A stretch of 36,278 nt of DNA from Lysobacteraceae bacterium NML08-0793. GTDB lineage: Bacteria > Pseudomonadota > Gammaproteobacteria > Xanthomonadales > Xanthomonadaceae. This document shows, piece after piece, positions 1 through 7,392 of the stretch. Under the pieces are notes generated by a model. That model saw only the letters and a program-made list of their open reading frames with translations, was not told the origin of the DNA and made no database searches. Location: NCBI GenBank assembly GCA_002798275.1, contig NWQR01000013.1, forward strand, positions 1 to 36,278, in the 5' to 3' direction. Numbering within the stretch: position 1 is the stretch's first letter; the number at the start of each line of letters is the position of its first letter. The position numbers were made by a program, and so were the translations under genes.

Positions 1-110
1 ATCAGGTTAGGCCGCATTCGAGCCTGAACTACCAAACCCCGGAAGCATTCCGGAACACGTGCCATCAAGGCACACCCACCGAGGCCAATTCCAATAATCA
101 GTGGCCCTAA
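1..110 (+). CDS. IS3-family transposase OrfB, C-terminal fragment cut by the window edge
   Basis: The frame beginning at base 3 reads QVRPHSSLNYQTPEAF and then about 19 poorly conserved residues to a TAA at 108-110. The motif (N/Q)xVRPHSSLxYxTPxxF is the hallmark of the extreme C-terminus of IS3-family DDE transposases (OrfB, rve integrase core), where it follows the catalytic glutamate. Only 35 codons are present, and the DDE residues lie upstream of the window. In an intact element OrfB is made by programmed frameshifting from OrfA; that cannot be checked here. Family assignment is confident; subgroup (IS407-like) is tentative. Confidence 0.85.
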   Translation, partial: QVRPHSSLNYQTPEAFRNTCHQGTPTEANSNNQWP

Positions 111-126
111 AAAATCGGGCAGGTCA
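1..126 (+). mobile_element. Right end of an IS3-family insertion sequence (partial)
   Basis: The element enters from outside the window. It contains the last codons of an IS3-type transposase and then 16 non-coding bases ending in GGGCAGGTCA at 117-126. Read inward from that end, the strand begins TGACCTGCCCGATTTTTTAG, which has the TG...CA terminus and style of IS3-family (IS407-like group) terminal inverted repeats. An open coding frame resumes immediately after position 126. The left end and the target duplication cannot be seen, so the exact boundary (within a few bases) is inferred. Confidence 0.75.
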
Positions 127-759
127 GAGGCATTCTCCTGGCTGCTGGATGCGCCTCCCCCGATACTGGTGTTGGAAGGCGATACCCATATCAATGGCAA
201 TCTTGATATCGGCTGGATACAAGTGCAATTCAGTGAAGCCAGCAGCACCCCTGCATTATTGGTAGCAGGCAATCTGAGCGTGGATGGTGACATCGCATGC
301 GGCGATATTCAGCTGGAAGTACTGGGCGATATGAGCTGCCACCTGCTTGATTTCAGCAGAAGCTCCATCTCGGTACACGGAGAGCTGCGCGCCTCTTATG
401 GCATCCGCTTTGACTCAGCGGATTCACAGCTTGAGTATGGCTCTCTCATGCTCAAGCACAATATCAAGGCACCCTATCTGGTATGCGACTGGCCTGATAT
501 CTATCTCGAAGACTTGGTTTATCCAAGCCAATACACCGACTTCAATCACAGCTTGATGATTGCATGCACAGAATCCCGCAGCAAAAACGCCACCTTCATG
601 ATGAAAGCGCCCGAGAAGAAAAACGCATGGGCGGTCGCGATAGCCGATAGCTGGCAACTGTTGCAGCCGGAGGTTTGGGATGAGGAGGGCAATTTCTCAC
701 CCACCCAATTCTTCCAACTGGTGCGTCAGGGCAAGAACCCGTTTATCACTCCGCCGTGA
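127..759 (+). pseudogene. 3' part of an unknown gene, apparently interrupted by the IS at its 5' side
   Basis: The frame is open from immediately after the IS end (127, GAG) to TGA at 757-759, about 210 codons. No ATG start lies near its beginning; the only internal candidates are GTG 169 and TTG 172. The first residues, EAFSWLLDAPPPILVLEGD, already read like protein, which suggests the original gene began further upstream and was split. The product has repeated short beta-strand-like units (VLEGDTHINGNL, LLVAGNLSVDGDI, LEVLGDMSCHLL, ISVHGELRASYGI), a pattern seen in right-handed beta-helical or bactofilin-like proteins. I do not recognise a named family. It converges with and overlaps by 14 bases the minus-strand gene ending at 746. 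It might still be expressed from GTG 169 or from a promoter in the IS. Confidence 0.6.
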
Positions 760-1303
760 TGCTGCGCGACTTTTGCCGCAAACGACGCGCACGCAGATAA
801 AACACCAGCTTGTAGAGCACGATGCTTGGCACTATGGCATAGAAGAACGACATGACTCTGGCCATGTTTTTGCCATTGCGCTGCCATAGCGGCGTGATCT
901 GCTCGGGATTTGTCGATACCAGCCGATAAGCGCTTTCAAGCGGGTCCCCCATGCTGTCGTTCCAGACTTGCAGATAGAAAGTGCCCGGCTCCGTTTCATC
1001 CAGCCGCAGCCAATAAGGGCTATCCGCCTCACGGTAATCCAGCGTTTCAAGGCAAAGTCGTTGCGGCATTTCGGCTTCTTTCCTCTCGGCCAGAAACATC
1101 GGGACGGGCCGCATACCCTGCCATACGCATACCGGAAACATTCGGGTTGGCGTGCTTTTTTCCGGCATCAACAACAATGCAAAAAGCAGCCAAGCAGACG
1201 CCCACCACAACAACAGCCCCACTGCTAGGCGCAGCAAATGCTCTGCCCAAGAGCGCTTCTTTGCAGCCATCGGTTGAACTGAAGGCAAAGTCTGCTGTGT
1301 CAT
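746..1303 (-). CDS. Hypothetical membrane protein (two predicted TM segments)
   Basis: This 185-residue product is not one I recognise. It has a basic N-terminus, then a strongly hydrophobic segment at about residues 24-47 (rich in L, W, A), a soluble middle of about 90 residues, and a second hydrophobic segment at about 150-168. A basic tail follows (RARRLRQKSR), which points to a cytoplasmic C-terminus. The middle part (about 48-148) would then face the periplasm. It starts at an ATG one base after the stop of the upstream gene (TGAAATG), so it is almost certainly translated from the same message as the 1305-2096 gene. An AGGGG about ten bases upstream of the start may serve as its ribosome binding site. 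No function can be assigned. Confidence 0.7.
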   Translation of the reverse strand: MTQQTLPSVQPMAAKKRSWAEHLLRLAVGLLLWWASAWLLFALLLMPEKSTPTRMFPVCVWQGMRPVPMFLAERKEAEMPQRLCLETLDYREADSPYWLRLDETEPGTFYLQVWNDSMGDPLESAYRLVSTNPEQITPLWQRNGKNMARVMSFFYAIVPSIVLYKLVFYLRARRLRQKSRSITAE

Positions 1304-1304
1304 T

Positions 1305-2096
1305 TCAACTCATCCCCTGCCGCATCGCATCAAGTAGCTCCGGAATGAAGTCACCACCGCACCACCAATCCTCAACCCCGGGAACCGCCTGCACATCCAG
1401 CGCCAACAGCCGGGCAAGGAAAGTTGACTGATGGTTTTCATCCTTTAACCAAGCCTCCATCAAGCTGATGTACTGGGGTTGGTCTTCCGCAAACGGCTCA
1501 TCAATGCCCCCCTTCACCCAGTAACCAAACCAGGCAGAATCAGCATATTGCAGCGTGGCACTGGGGGTATCGCTGCGCTGCCAAAAGTCCAGCATCGGCT
1601 GAATATCAAGGCCGCCCTTGTGCCACATCAGTAGTACATCAAACAGCACGAACAAAGGTTCATGTATGTACGGCTGCCATGGATAACGGCTCAAGGCTTC
1701 GGCAAAAACAGCCTCTGCCGCTGCTTGTACGGCCTGCCACTGCAAAGGAGTGAAGCCGCCCTTTGGGCAGCGCTCCAGGCGAACCAGATACATCTCTGTG
1801 CTGTAGTGCAGCTCTTCGCCCTGGGCAATCAGCTCCAGCATGCGGGGCAAGAAGTAGCCCACCTCATCGGCACGCTGCACATCGGCTTTGGCCGAACTGT
1901 TGTACACATGAAAATACTCTGCCGGGATGTCGCGCAACGGCCACTTGCGCATTTGCGCTTCCATCTCCGGCGCCATGCAGCATTGAGTGCACACATCCAG
2001 TTCACTTGGCACTGGATAGTCGCCAAAAGCCTGATAACAACGCTCAATGGCTTCGGCCAGTGCCTTGGAAAACGGCTGTTTTGCAATGCTGCTCAT
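1305..2096 (-). CDS. Hypothetical soluble protein with a CxxCC motif
   Basis: The product is 263 residues from the ATG at 2096. A GTG two codons upstream overlaps the hutG stop, but the GGGG Shine-Dalgarno is better spaced for the ATG. There is no signal peptide or membrane segment. Near the N-terminus (about residues 35-40) is DVCTQCCM, a close cysteine cluster that could bind metal. The rest is helical-looking and rich in W, Y and acidic residues, with a late DWWCGGDF segment. I do not recognise the family. It is tightly coupled to the deformylase gene upstream and the small membrane protein downstream, so a shared pathway is plausible but unproven. Confidence 0.7.
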   Translation of the reverse strand: MSSIAKQPFSKALAEAIERCYQAFGDYPVPSELDVCTQCCMAPEMEAQMRKWPLRDIPAEYFHVYNSSAKADVQRADEVGYFLPRMLELIAQGEELHYSTEMYLVRLERCPKGGFTPLQWQAVQAAAEAVFAEALSRYPWQPYIHEPLFVLFDVLLMWHKGGLDIQPMLDFWQRSDTPSATLQYADSAWFGYWVKGGIDEPFAEDQPQYISLMEAWLKDENHQSTFLARLLALDVQAVPGVEDWWCGGDFIPELLDAMRQGMS

Positions 2097-2098
2097 GC

Positions 2099-2899
2099 TC
2101 ACCCCTTTGTATGCAACTCCAATGCCGCAACAATCATCTTTTCAAGCAGCGGCTGCAAGGCGGTGGCTTTGCCCTCATCCCAAGCAAAACTTGCTTCATC
2201 CATATAGCAGCGCTGGCTGATTTCCAGTTGCACTGCTTCAACGCCTGTGGCTGGCTGGCCGTAGTGGCGGGTGATATGGCCGCCTTTGAAGCGACCATTG
2301 GCCACCCAGTCGTAGCCGGTTTGCGCCGTCAATACGGCTTCGATGCGGGCTTGCGTGGCCGCCTGACAGCTTTGCCCGCTGGCGGTGCCAAGATTCAAGT
2401 CCGGCAGGCGCCCATCGAACAAAAACGGCACTTCCCCTTTGATGGAGTGGCCTTCCCACAGCAGTACGCGACCATGCTCGGCCCGGATGCGGGCAAGCTC
2501 GGCCTGCAATGCCTGGTGATAAGGCCGCCAGTAGGCTTCCACGCGCTGACGCACCTCGGTTTCATCCGGCTCCTGGCCGGGCAGATACAGCGGCTCGCCA
2601 TTGAAGCCCACCAGCGGACACAGGCCGGTAGTGTTCTGTCCCGGATACAGCGAGACATCGTCCTCGCCGCGATTTAAGTCAATCACATAGCGCGAATAGC
2701 GCGGCACGATGATGGAGGCGCCCATGGCGCGGGCAAAGCCATACAGCTTTGCGATATGCCAGTCGGTATCCGGGACATTGCGCGCCCAAGGGTGCAGGCG
2801 GGCAGCGATTTCGTCCGGCAGCTCGGTGCCGTTATGCGGCACGCTGACAAGCAGCGGCAAACTGCCCCGATGAAGCTCGAAAATGGCTGAGTTATTCAT
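2099..2899 (-). CDS. hutG: N-formylglutamate deformylase (N-formylglutamate amidohydrolase)
   Basis: This enzyme family hydrolyses N-formyl-L-glutamate to glutamate and formate, the last step of the five-step histidine degradation route. The 266-residue length is typical. Family motifs visible are SVPHNGTELP (about 19-28), DTDWHIAKLY (about 44-53), and SRYVIDLNRG (about 69-78), with a later WEGHSIKGEVP block; the histidines and acidic residues in these blocks form the metal and substrate site in the family. The ATG at 2899 has an AGGAG site 6-7 bases upstream. It lies 42 bases downstream of gor, and its stop overlaps the next gene's alternative GTG start. No other hut genes are within the window, so a role outside classical histidine utilisation is also possible. 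Confidence 0.85.
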   Translation of the reverse strand: MNNSAIFELHRGSLPLLVSVPHNGTELPDEIAARLHPWARNVPDTDWHIAKLYGFARAMGASIIVPRYSRYVIDLNRGEDDVSLYPGQNTTGLCPLVGFNGEPLYLPGQEPDETEVRQRVEAYWRPYHQALQAELARIRAEHGRVLLWEGHSIKGEVPFLFDGRLPDLNLGTASGQSCQAATQARIEAVLTAQTGYDWVANGRFKGGHITRHYGQPATGVEAVQLEISQRCYMDEASFAWDEGKATALQPLLEKMIVAALELHTKG

Positions 2900-2941
2900 G
2901 ATGTCTCCTGAAAAATTGAACCCCTGGCCGAGCGCCGTTTT

Positions 2942-4294
2942 TCATTGCGCCAAGACCACTTCTTCGGCACTGGTGGGGTGAATGGCAAGGGTTGCGCGCA
3001 AGTCGGCAAGCCGCATCCCCATCTGCATCGCGACGGCAAAGCCTTGCAGGATTTCATCGCTGCCCTCGCCCAGCAAATGGATGCCCAGCACACGCTCATC
3101 GGAGCGCCGATAAATCACTTTGAACAGGCTTTTTTCCGGCTTGTCTGCCAAGGCGCCCAGCATCGGGCGAAACTCGCTGCGCGCGACCGCCACATCATCG
3201 CCATATGTATTGCGCGCTTCTGCCTCGGAAAGCCCCATCGCCGCCATTGGCGGATGCGAAAACACCACGGTGGGAATCGCGGCAAAATCCACCCGTGCGT
3301 TTTTGTCGTCCGCGAACAGGCGATCCATCAGGCGACGTGAAGCCGCCACCGCATGCGGCGTGAGTGCTGGCTGCGGGGTAACATCGCCCACCGCATATAC
3401 GCCGAAGACGGAAGTGTTCTGCCAGGCATCCACCTCGATTTGCCCGCGTCCATTGCAGACCACGCCCGCCGCCTCAAGGCCGATGCCACGGCTGTTGGGC
3501 TCGCGGCCGGTAGCAAACAGCAGCGCATCAAAGCAACCGACCACACCGGCTTCGGTGCGAGCCTGTATCCCGTCGGCAACTTTTTCCAGACCCGCAACAG
3601 CGGTTTCAAAGCGCAGGTCGATGCCATGCTGGCGCATCACTTCGGCCAGCCGGGTGCTGATATCGGCATCAAAATTTGCCAGTAGGCGTGGCTGGCGCAC
3701 TAGCAGCGTAACTTGGCTGCCCAGCGCTTGCAGTACCCCGGCAAGCTCCACACCGATATAGCCACCGCCGACAATCGCCACGCGACCGGGCGCCTGCTGC
3801 CAGCCAAAGAAATCATCCGATACGCCGCCAAGTGCTGCACCGGGAATGTCCGGGCGCAGCGGACGGCTGCCGGTGGCGATCAAAACATGGCGACCATGCA
3901 GGATGGTATCGCCAGCAATGACTTCGCCAGTATTGCCGGTGAGCTTGCCAAAGGCCGGAATCACCGTTACCCCCAACTCGCTCAAGCGGTTGCCGTAACC
4001 GACATGGATGCGCTCAATATAGGCGGTACGTGCGCCCAGCAGGCGCGACCAGTCAAGTGCGGGCTGTGCGTGCAGATCAAAGCCCAGTTGCCGGGCGATG
4101 GCGATTTTTTCAGCTAGGTCTGCGGCCAGCCACATGGCTTTTTTCGGCACGCAACCGATATTGACGCAAGTGCCGCCCAGAAGCCCCGGCTCCAGCATTG
4201 CCACCTGCGCACCATAGCGCGCCGCACGGATGGCAGCGGCCAAACCGCCGGAGCCGCCTCCTAGGACAATCAAGTCAAAATCGTTCGTATTCAT
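2942..4294 (-). CDS. gor: Glutathione-disulfide reductase
   Basis: This is a flavoprotein that reduces oxidised glutathione with NADPH in the cytoplasm. From the ATG at 4294 it is 450 residues, matching E. coli Gor. A GTG eight codons upstream is also open but less likely. The FAD-binding motif is VLGGGSGG (about 10-17). The redox-active disulfide is GGTCVNIGCVPKK, with C43 and C48. The second dinucleotide fold is VGGGYIGVELAG, followed by an arginine-containing stretch (VRQPR) consistent with NADPH rather than NADH. The C-terminal catalytic dimer motif is HPTSAEE with His at about 439. It is probably the first gene of the minus-strand unit leading to hutG and is divergent from lemA. A soluble transhydrogenase or mercuric reductase is unlikely given the C-terminus. 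Confidence 0.93.
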   Translation of the reverse strand: MNTNDFDLIVLGGGSGGLAAAIRAARYGAQVAMLEPGLLGGTCVNIGCVPKKAMWLAADLAEKIAIARQLGFDLHAQPALDWSRLLGARTAYIERIHVGYGNRLSELGVTVIPAFGKLTGNTGEVIAGDTILHGRHVLIATGSRPLRPDIPGAALGGVSDDFFGWQQAPGRVAIVGGGYIGVELAGVLQALGSQVTLLVRQPRLLANFDADISTRLAEVMRQHGIDLRFETAVAGLEKVADGIQARTEAGVVGCFDALLFATGREPNSRGIGLEAAGVVCNGRGQIEVDAWQNTSVFGVYAVGDVTPQPALTPHAVAASRRLMDRLFADDKNARVDFAAIPTVVFSHPPMAAMGLSEAEARNTYGDDVAVARSEFRPMLGALADKPEKSLFKVIYRRSDERVLGIHLLGEGSDEILQGFAVAMQMGMRLADLRATLAIHPTSAEEVVLAQ

Positions 4295-4334
4295 GTCGAT
4301 AGTGTTGCAGAAATGCACGCCTAGCGCCGCCAGA

Positions 4335-4362
4335 TTGATTCAAGCATCGCAATTGCTATGCT
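4335..4362 (+). promoter_or_regulatory. Candidate sigma70-type promoter for lemA
   Basis: TTGATT (4335-4340) and TATGCT (4357-4362) are separated by 16 bases in the short gap between divergent gor and lemA. Each hexamer matches consensus at four of six positions. The predicted start would leave a leader of about 25 bases before the ATG at 4394. This is inference from pattern only. Confidence 0.35.
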
Positions 4363-4393
4363 GCCAGTCTCATCTGACATGCAGGAGAACTTC

Positions 4394-4999
4394 ATGATTT
4401 TTACAATTTTTATGACTGCGTTATTCGTCATTCCCCTAGCGTTGGCGCTTTGGGGCATCGGCATCTACAACGGCCTCATCACCGCCAGAAACGCCTACAA
4501 AAACGCATTTGCCCAGATTGATGTGCAACTGCAACGCCGTTTTGACCTGATTCCGAATCTGGTGGAAACCGCCAAGGGCTATATGCGCCACGAGCGCGAA
4601 ACCCTGGAGGCAGTCGTGGCCGCACGCGCTGCCGCACAGTCGGGTCTGGCAGCGGCCAAGGCCAATCCCGGCGATCCCGAGGCGATGACGCAACTTGCCT
4701 CCGCCCAACAGCAATTGAGTGCCGGCCTTGGCCGTTTGCTGGCGGTGGCCGAAGCCTATCCCGAGCTCAAGGCCAACCAGAACATGATGCAGTTGAGCGA
4801 GGCGCTTGCCAGCACCGAAAACCGCGTAGCCTTTGCCCGCCAGGCCTATAACGACTCGGTGATGGCCTACAACAACCAGCGCGAGGTTTTCCCCTCCAGC
4901 CTCATCGCACAGATATGCAATTTTGCCGCTGCCGCGCCACTGGAAATCGCTGCTGAAAAACGCGATGCCGTGCGCGAAGCCCCCAAGGTCAGCTTTTAA
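4394..4999 (+). CDS. LemA family protein
   Basis: LemA proteins are membrane-anchored, mostly helical proteins of unclear biochemical role. They are often encoded next to HtpX-like M48 peptidases, as here. The chosen ATG at 4394 has AGGAG 7 bases upstream; an in-frame ATG at 4358 lacks such a site. The product is 201 residues with one N-terminal TM segment (about 1-25). The core carries family-typical motifs: ARNAYKNAFAQIDVQLQRR, then RFDLIPNLVETAKGYMRHE, and near the end ARQAYNDSVMAYNNQRE with FPSSLIA. The helical coiled body would lie outside the cytoplasmic membrane, by family topology. The M48 gene begins 9 bases after its stop. Confidence 0.92.
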   Translation: MIFTIFMTALFVIPLALALWGIGIYNGLITARNAYKNAFAQIDVQLQRRFDLIPNLVETAKGYMRHERETLEAVVAARAAAQSGLAAAKANPGDPEAMTQLASAQQQLSAGLGRLLAVAEAYPELKANQNMMQLSEALASTENRVAFARQAYNDSVMAYNNQREVFPSSLIAQICNFAAAAPLEIAAEKRDAVREAPKVSF

Positions 5000-5008
5000 C
5001 TGCGGGCG

Positions 5009-6904
5009 ATGAACTTTTTCGAGCGCCAAGCCGCTGCCCGCCGCCAAAGCATCCGGCTATTGCTGCTGTTTGCACTTGCGGTCTTTTGCATCGTCGGTGC
5101 GGTCTGTCTTGGCTTTGCACTTTTGGGTGCATCGCTCAAGATGCTGGTAGTGGTCGCCTTCATCACTTTGCTGGTGATTGCCGCAGGTTCGCTGTATCGC
5201 CTGAACTCATTGCGCGATGGCGGCGAAGCCATTGCAAGGCAGTTGGGCGGCAGCGAAGTGCCCGTGCACACGCAGGACTTTCAGTTGCAGCGCTTGCGCA
5301 ATGTGGTGGAAGAAATCGCCATCGCCTCGGGAGTGCCCATGCCCCGACTGTTCGTGCTGGAGCGCGAAAAAGCCATCAACGCCTTTGCCGCCGGCTATAC
5401 GCCCAGCGATGCAGCCATTGCCGTAACTCGCGGTGCGCTGGAAAAGCTCAACCGGGATGAATTGCAAGGGGTGATTGCACATGAGTTCAGCCACATCCTG
5501 AATGGCGACATGCGCCTCAATATCCGTCTGATCGGGGTGCTGTTTGGCATTTTGCTGATTGGCTTGGCCGGAAAAAGCCTCTTGGAAAACCTGAACAGGC
5601 TCAGTCGCGGCGGTCGCAGCCGTGACAATAGCGCGGAGCTTGTCCTCATCACCGGCTTGCTGCTGTTTGCGGTCGGTTATACCGGGGTGTTTTTTGGTCG
5701 GCTCATCAAGGCTGGGGTCAGTCGTTCACGCGAAATGCTGGCCGATGCCTCGGCGGTGCAATTCACCCGCCAAACCACCGGGCTTGCCGGAGCATTGAAA
5801 AAAGTCGCTGCACTGTCCGTTGGCAGCCAATTACGTGAAACCGACAAGGCCGAAGAAGTCAGCCATATGCTGTTTGGCGATGGCCTTGGCCTTTCCGGGC
5901 TGTTTGCCACCCACCCGCCGCTGCTTGCACGCATCCAAGCGCTGGAGCCGGGCTTTGCTGCCAAAGACCTGGAAGCACTGCATCTGCAATGGCTGAAAAA
6001 TCCCCCGGATGGCCTGGCCGAAGACCGTCTATCGGGATTTTCCGCCGCCCTGCCCGTCCCGCCGCCGCTGCCGAATATCACCACAGAGGTCGCCATCAAC
6101 GCCCAAGCAGTGGCCGCACAAGTCGCCACACCGACCAATGATGATTATGTGGCGGCCGAGCAGCTCATCCACACCCTGCCCGATACGCTGCGACAACGGG
6201 CGCATGATCGGCAAAGCGCGCCAGCATTGCTGCTGGGACTGCTGCTTTCTGCCAACACGCGCTTGGCCGCACCACAACAGGCAGAAATCACCCGTCGCAT
6301 GGGCGAAAAAATTGCTCACGATGCCAGCGCATACCAGCCGCAACTCGCACGTCTGCACCCGATGCTGCGCCTGCCACTGGCGGCGCTGACCTTTCCCGCC
6401 CTGCGCCAGCGCTCATGCAGCGATTTGCACAACCTTGCCGCCACCTGCGATGCACTTGTCCATGTGGATGATGAAGTCTCGCTGTTTGAATACGCGCTCT
6501 CGCGCATGCTGCAAGCCCAGCTGAACGATGCCATCGAGCCTTGGCAAAACCGGCGACGGCTGCTGAAGCTCAGCCAGACCCAGCAACAGGCACGCACCCT
6601 GCTCACCCTGTTGGCTCAACTCGGGCATGCCGACAGTGACGAGGCTCGGCGCGCCTACAATGCCGGCATCAGCCGCTTGTATGGCAATGAGGCGCTGCCA
6701 TATCAACCCGGCAGTCCGACAGTGCAAATCTTGGATGCGGTCTGGCCATCACTGGATCGGCTGAGCCCGATGGGCAAACAACTGCTGATCGAAGCCATTA
6801 CCCTCACCATCAGCCATGATGGGCGCGTTACGCTGGAAGAATCCGAACTGCTGCGCAGCGTCTGCGCCATCCTGCATTGCCCGCTGCCGCCCGTGCTGCA
6901 CTGA
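5009..6904 (+). CDS. M48-family membrane metallopeptidase with long C-terminal extension
   Basis: The product (631 residues) is a zinc endopeptidase of the HtpX/Ste24 clan. Two TM segments lie at about 17-38 and 42-62. The catalytic motif HEFSH gives His158, Glu159 and His162, followed by LNGD. A hydrophobic stretch follows at about 173-190 and another near 213-233. The third zinc ligand is probably Glu242 in SREMLADASAVQF. The catalytic domain ends near residue 320 (THPPLLARIQAL). The last 300 residues are an extra region unlike HtpX. Its end (DGRVTLEESELLRSV, about 600-615) resembles TerB-like acidic helical domains, and a similar block (VDDEVSLFEYAL) occurs near 490. It is co-transcribed with lemA. 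Membrane protein quality control is a family-based guess. Confidence 0.9.
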   Translation: MNFFERQAAARRQSIRLLLLFALAVFCIVGAVCLGFALLGASLKMLVVVAFITLLVIAAGSLYRLNSLRDGGEAIARQLGGSEVPVHTQDFQLQRLRNVVEEIAIASGVPMPRLFVLEREKAINAFAAGYTPSDAAIAVTRGALEKLNRDELQGVIAHEFSHILNGDMRLNIRLIGVLFGILLIGLAGKSLLENLNRLSRGGRSRDNSAELVLITGLLLFAVGYTGVFFGRLIKAGVSRSREMLADASAVQFTRQTTGLAGALKKVAALSVGSQLRETDKAEEVSHMLFGDGLGLSGLFATHPPLLARIQALEPGFAAKDLEALHLQWLKNPPDGLAEDRLSGFSAALPVPPPLPNITTEVAINAQAVAAQVATPTNDDYVAAEQLIHTLPDTLRQRAHDRQSAPALLLGLLLSANTRLAAPQQAEITRRMGEKIAHDASAYQPQLARLHPMLRLPLAALTFPALRQRSCSDLHNLAATCDALVHVDDEVSLFEYALSRMLQAQLNDAIEPWQNRRRLLKLSQTQQQARTLLTLLAQLGHADSDEARRAYNAGISRLYGNEALPYQPGSPTVQILDAVWPSLDRLSPMGKQLLIEAITLTISHDGRVTLEESELLRSVCAILHCPLPPVLH

Positions 6905-6956
6905 CCAGACCAATCTTGCCCGGCCTGCAAACGGCCAACGACCGAAAATCAATACT

Positions 6957-7373
6957 TCAAAACGGCTTGGCCAGTACCAGCCAGATAATCGGCACCAGCG
7001 CCAGTAGCGGTAATTCATTGACCAGCCGCAGTGTCTTGGCGCTTGGTAAGGCGCGTCCGGCTTCGGCCGCTTTCAGCCAGCGGCCAGTCATCACGGCATA
7101 GCCCAACAGCAGCGCCACCAGCGTCAGCTTGGCGTGCATCCATGCGCCCTTGAAGCCCAGCATCGCCCACATGGCAATGCCCAGCACGAACAGCAGGCCG
7201 AACATCACATGCCCAAAACGCGCCAGCCGCCTGCCCATCAGCAGCAGGCGCGCGCGCACCGCAGGCACATCACCGGCTTCGGCAATATTCACCAGAATGC
7301 GCGGCAGGTAGAACAACACCGCCATCCAGGCGATGACGAATACCAAATGAAAGGTTTTCAGCCACAGATACAT
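6957..7373 (-). CDS. HemJ/CopD-like membrane protein (possible protoporphyrinogen IX oxidase)
   Basis: This 138-residue, roughly four-TM protein resembles the HemJ family, which oxidises protoporphyrinogen IX to protoporphyrin IX in the inner membrane in bacteria lacking HemG and HemY. Conserved features visible are WLKTFHLVFVIAW with His9, LFYLPRILVN, a WMHAKL block with Lys82, and the C-terminal NELPLL...AKPF. The His and the Lys are the residues known to matter in HemJ. The usual TyrHis after the third segment is replaced here by TyrAla, so a general CopD-family role remains possible. The ATG at 7373 has GGAG six bases upstream; a TTG at 7385 falls within that site's own region and is rejected. 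It starts 19 bases after phaZ and probably shares its transcript. Confidence 0.75.
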   Translation of the reverse strand: MYLWLKTFHLVFVIAWMAVLFYLPRILVNIAEAGDVPAVRARLLLMGRRLARFGHVMFGLLFVLGIAMWAMLGFKGAWMHAKLTLVALLLGYAVMTGRWLKAAEAGRALPSAKTLRLVNELPLLALVPIIWLVLAKPF

Positions 7374-7392
7374 GCGCGGCTCCAAGACGCCA

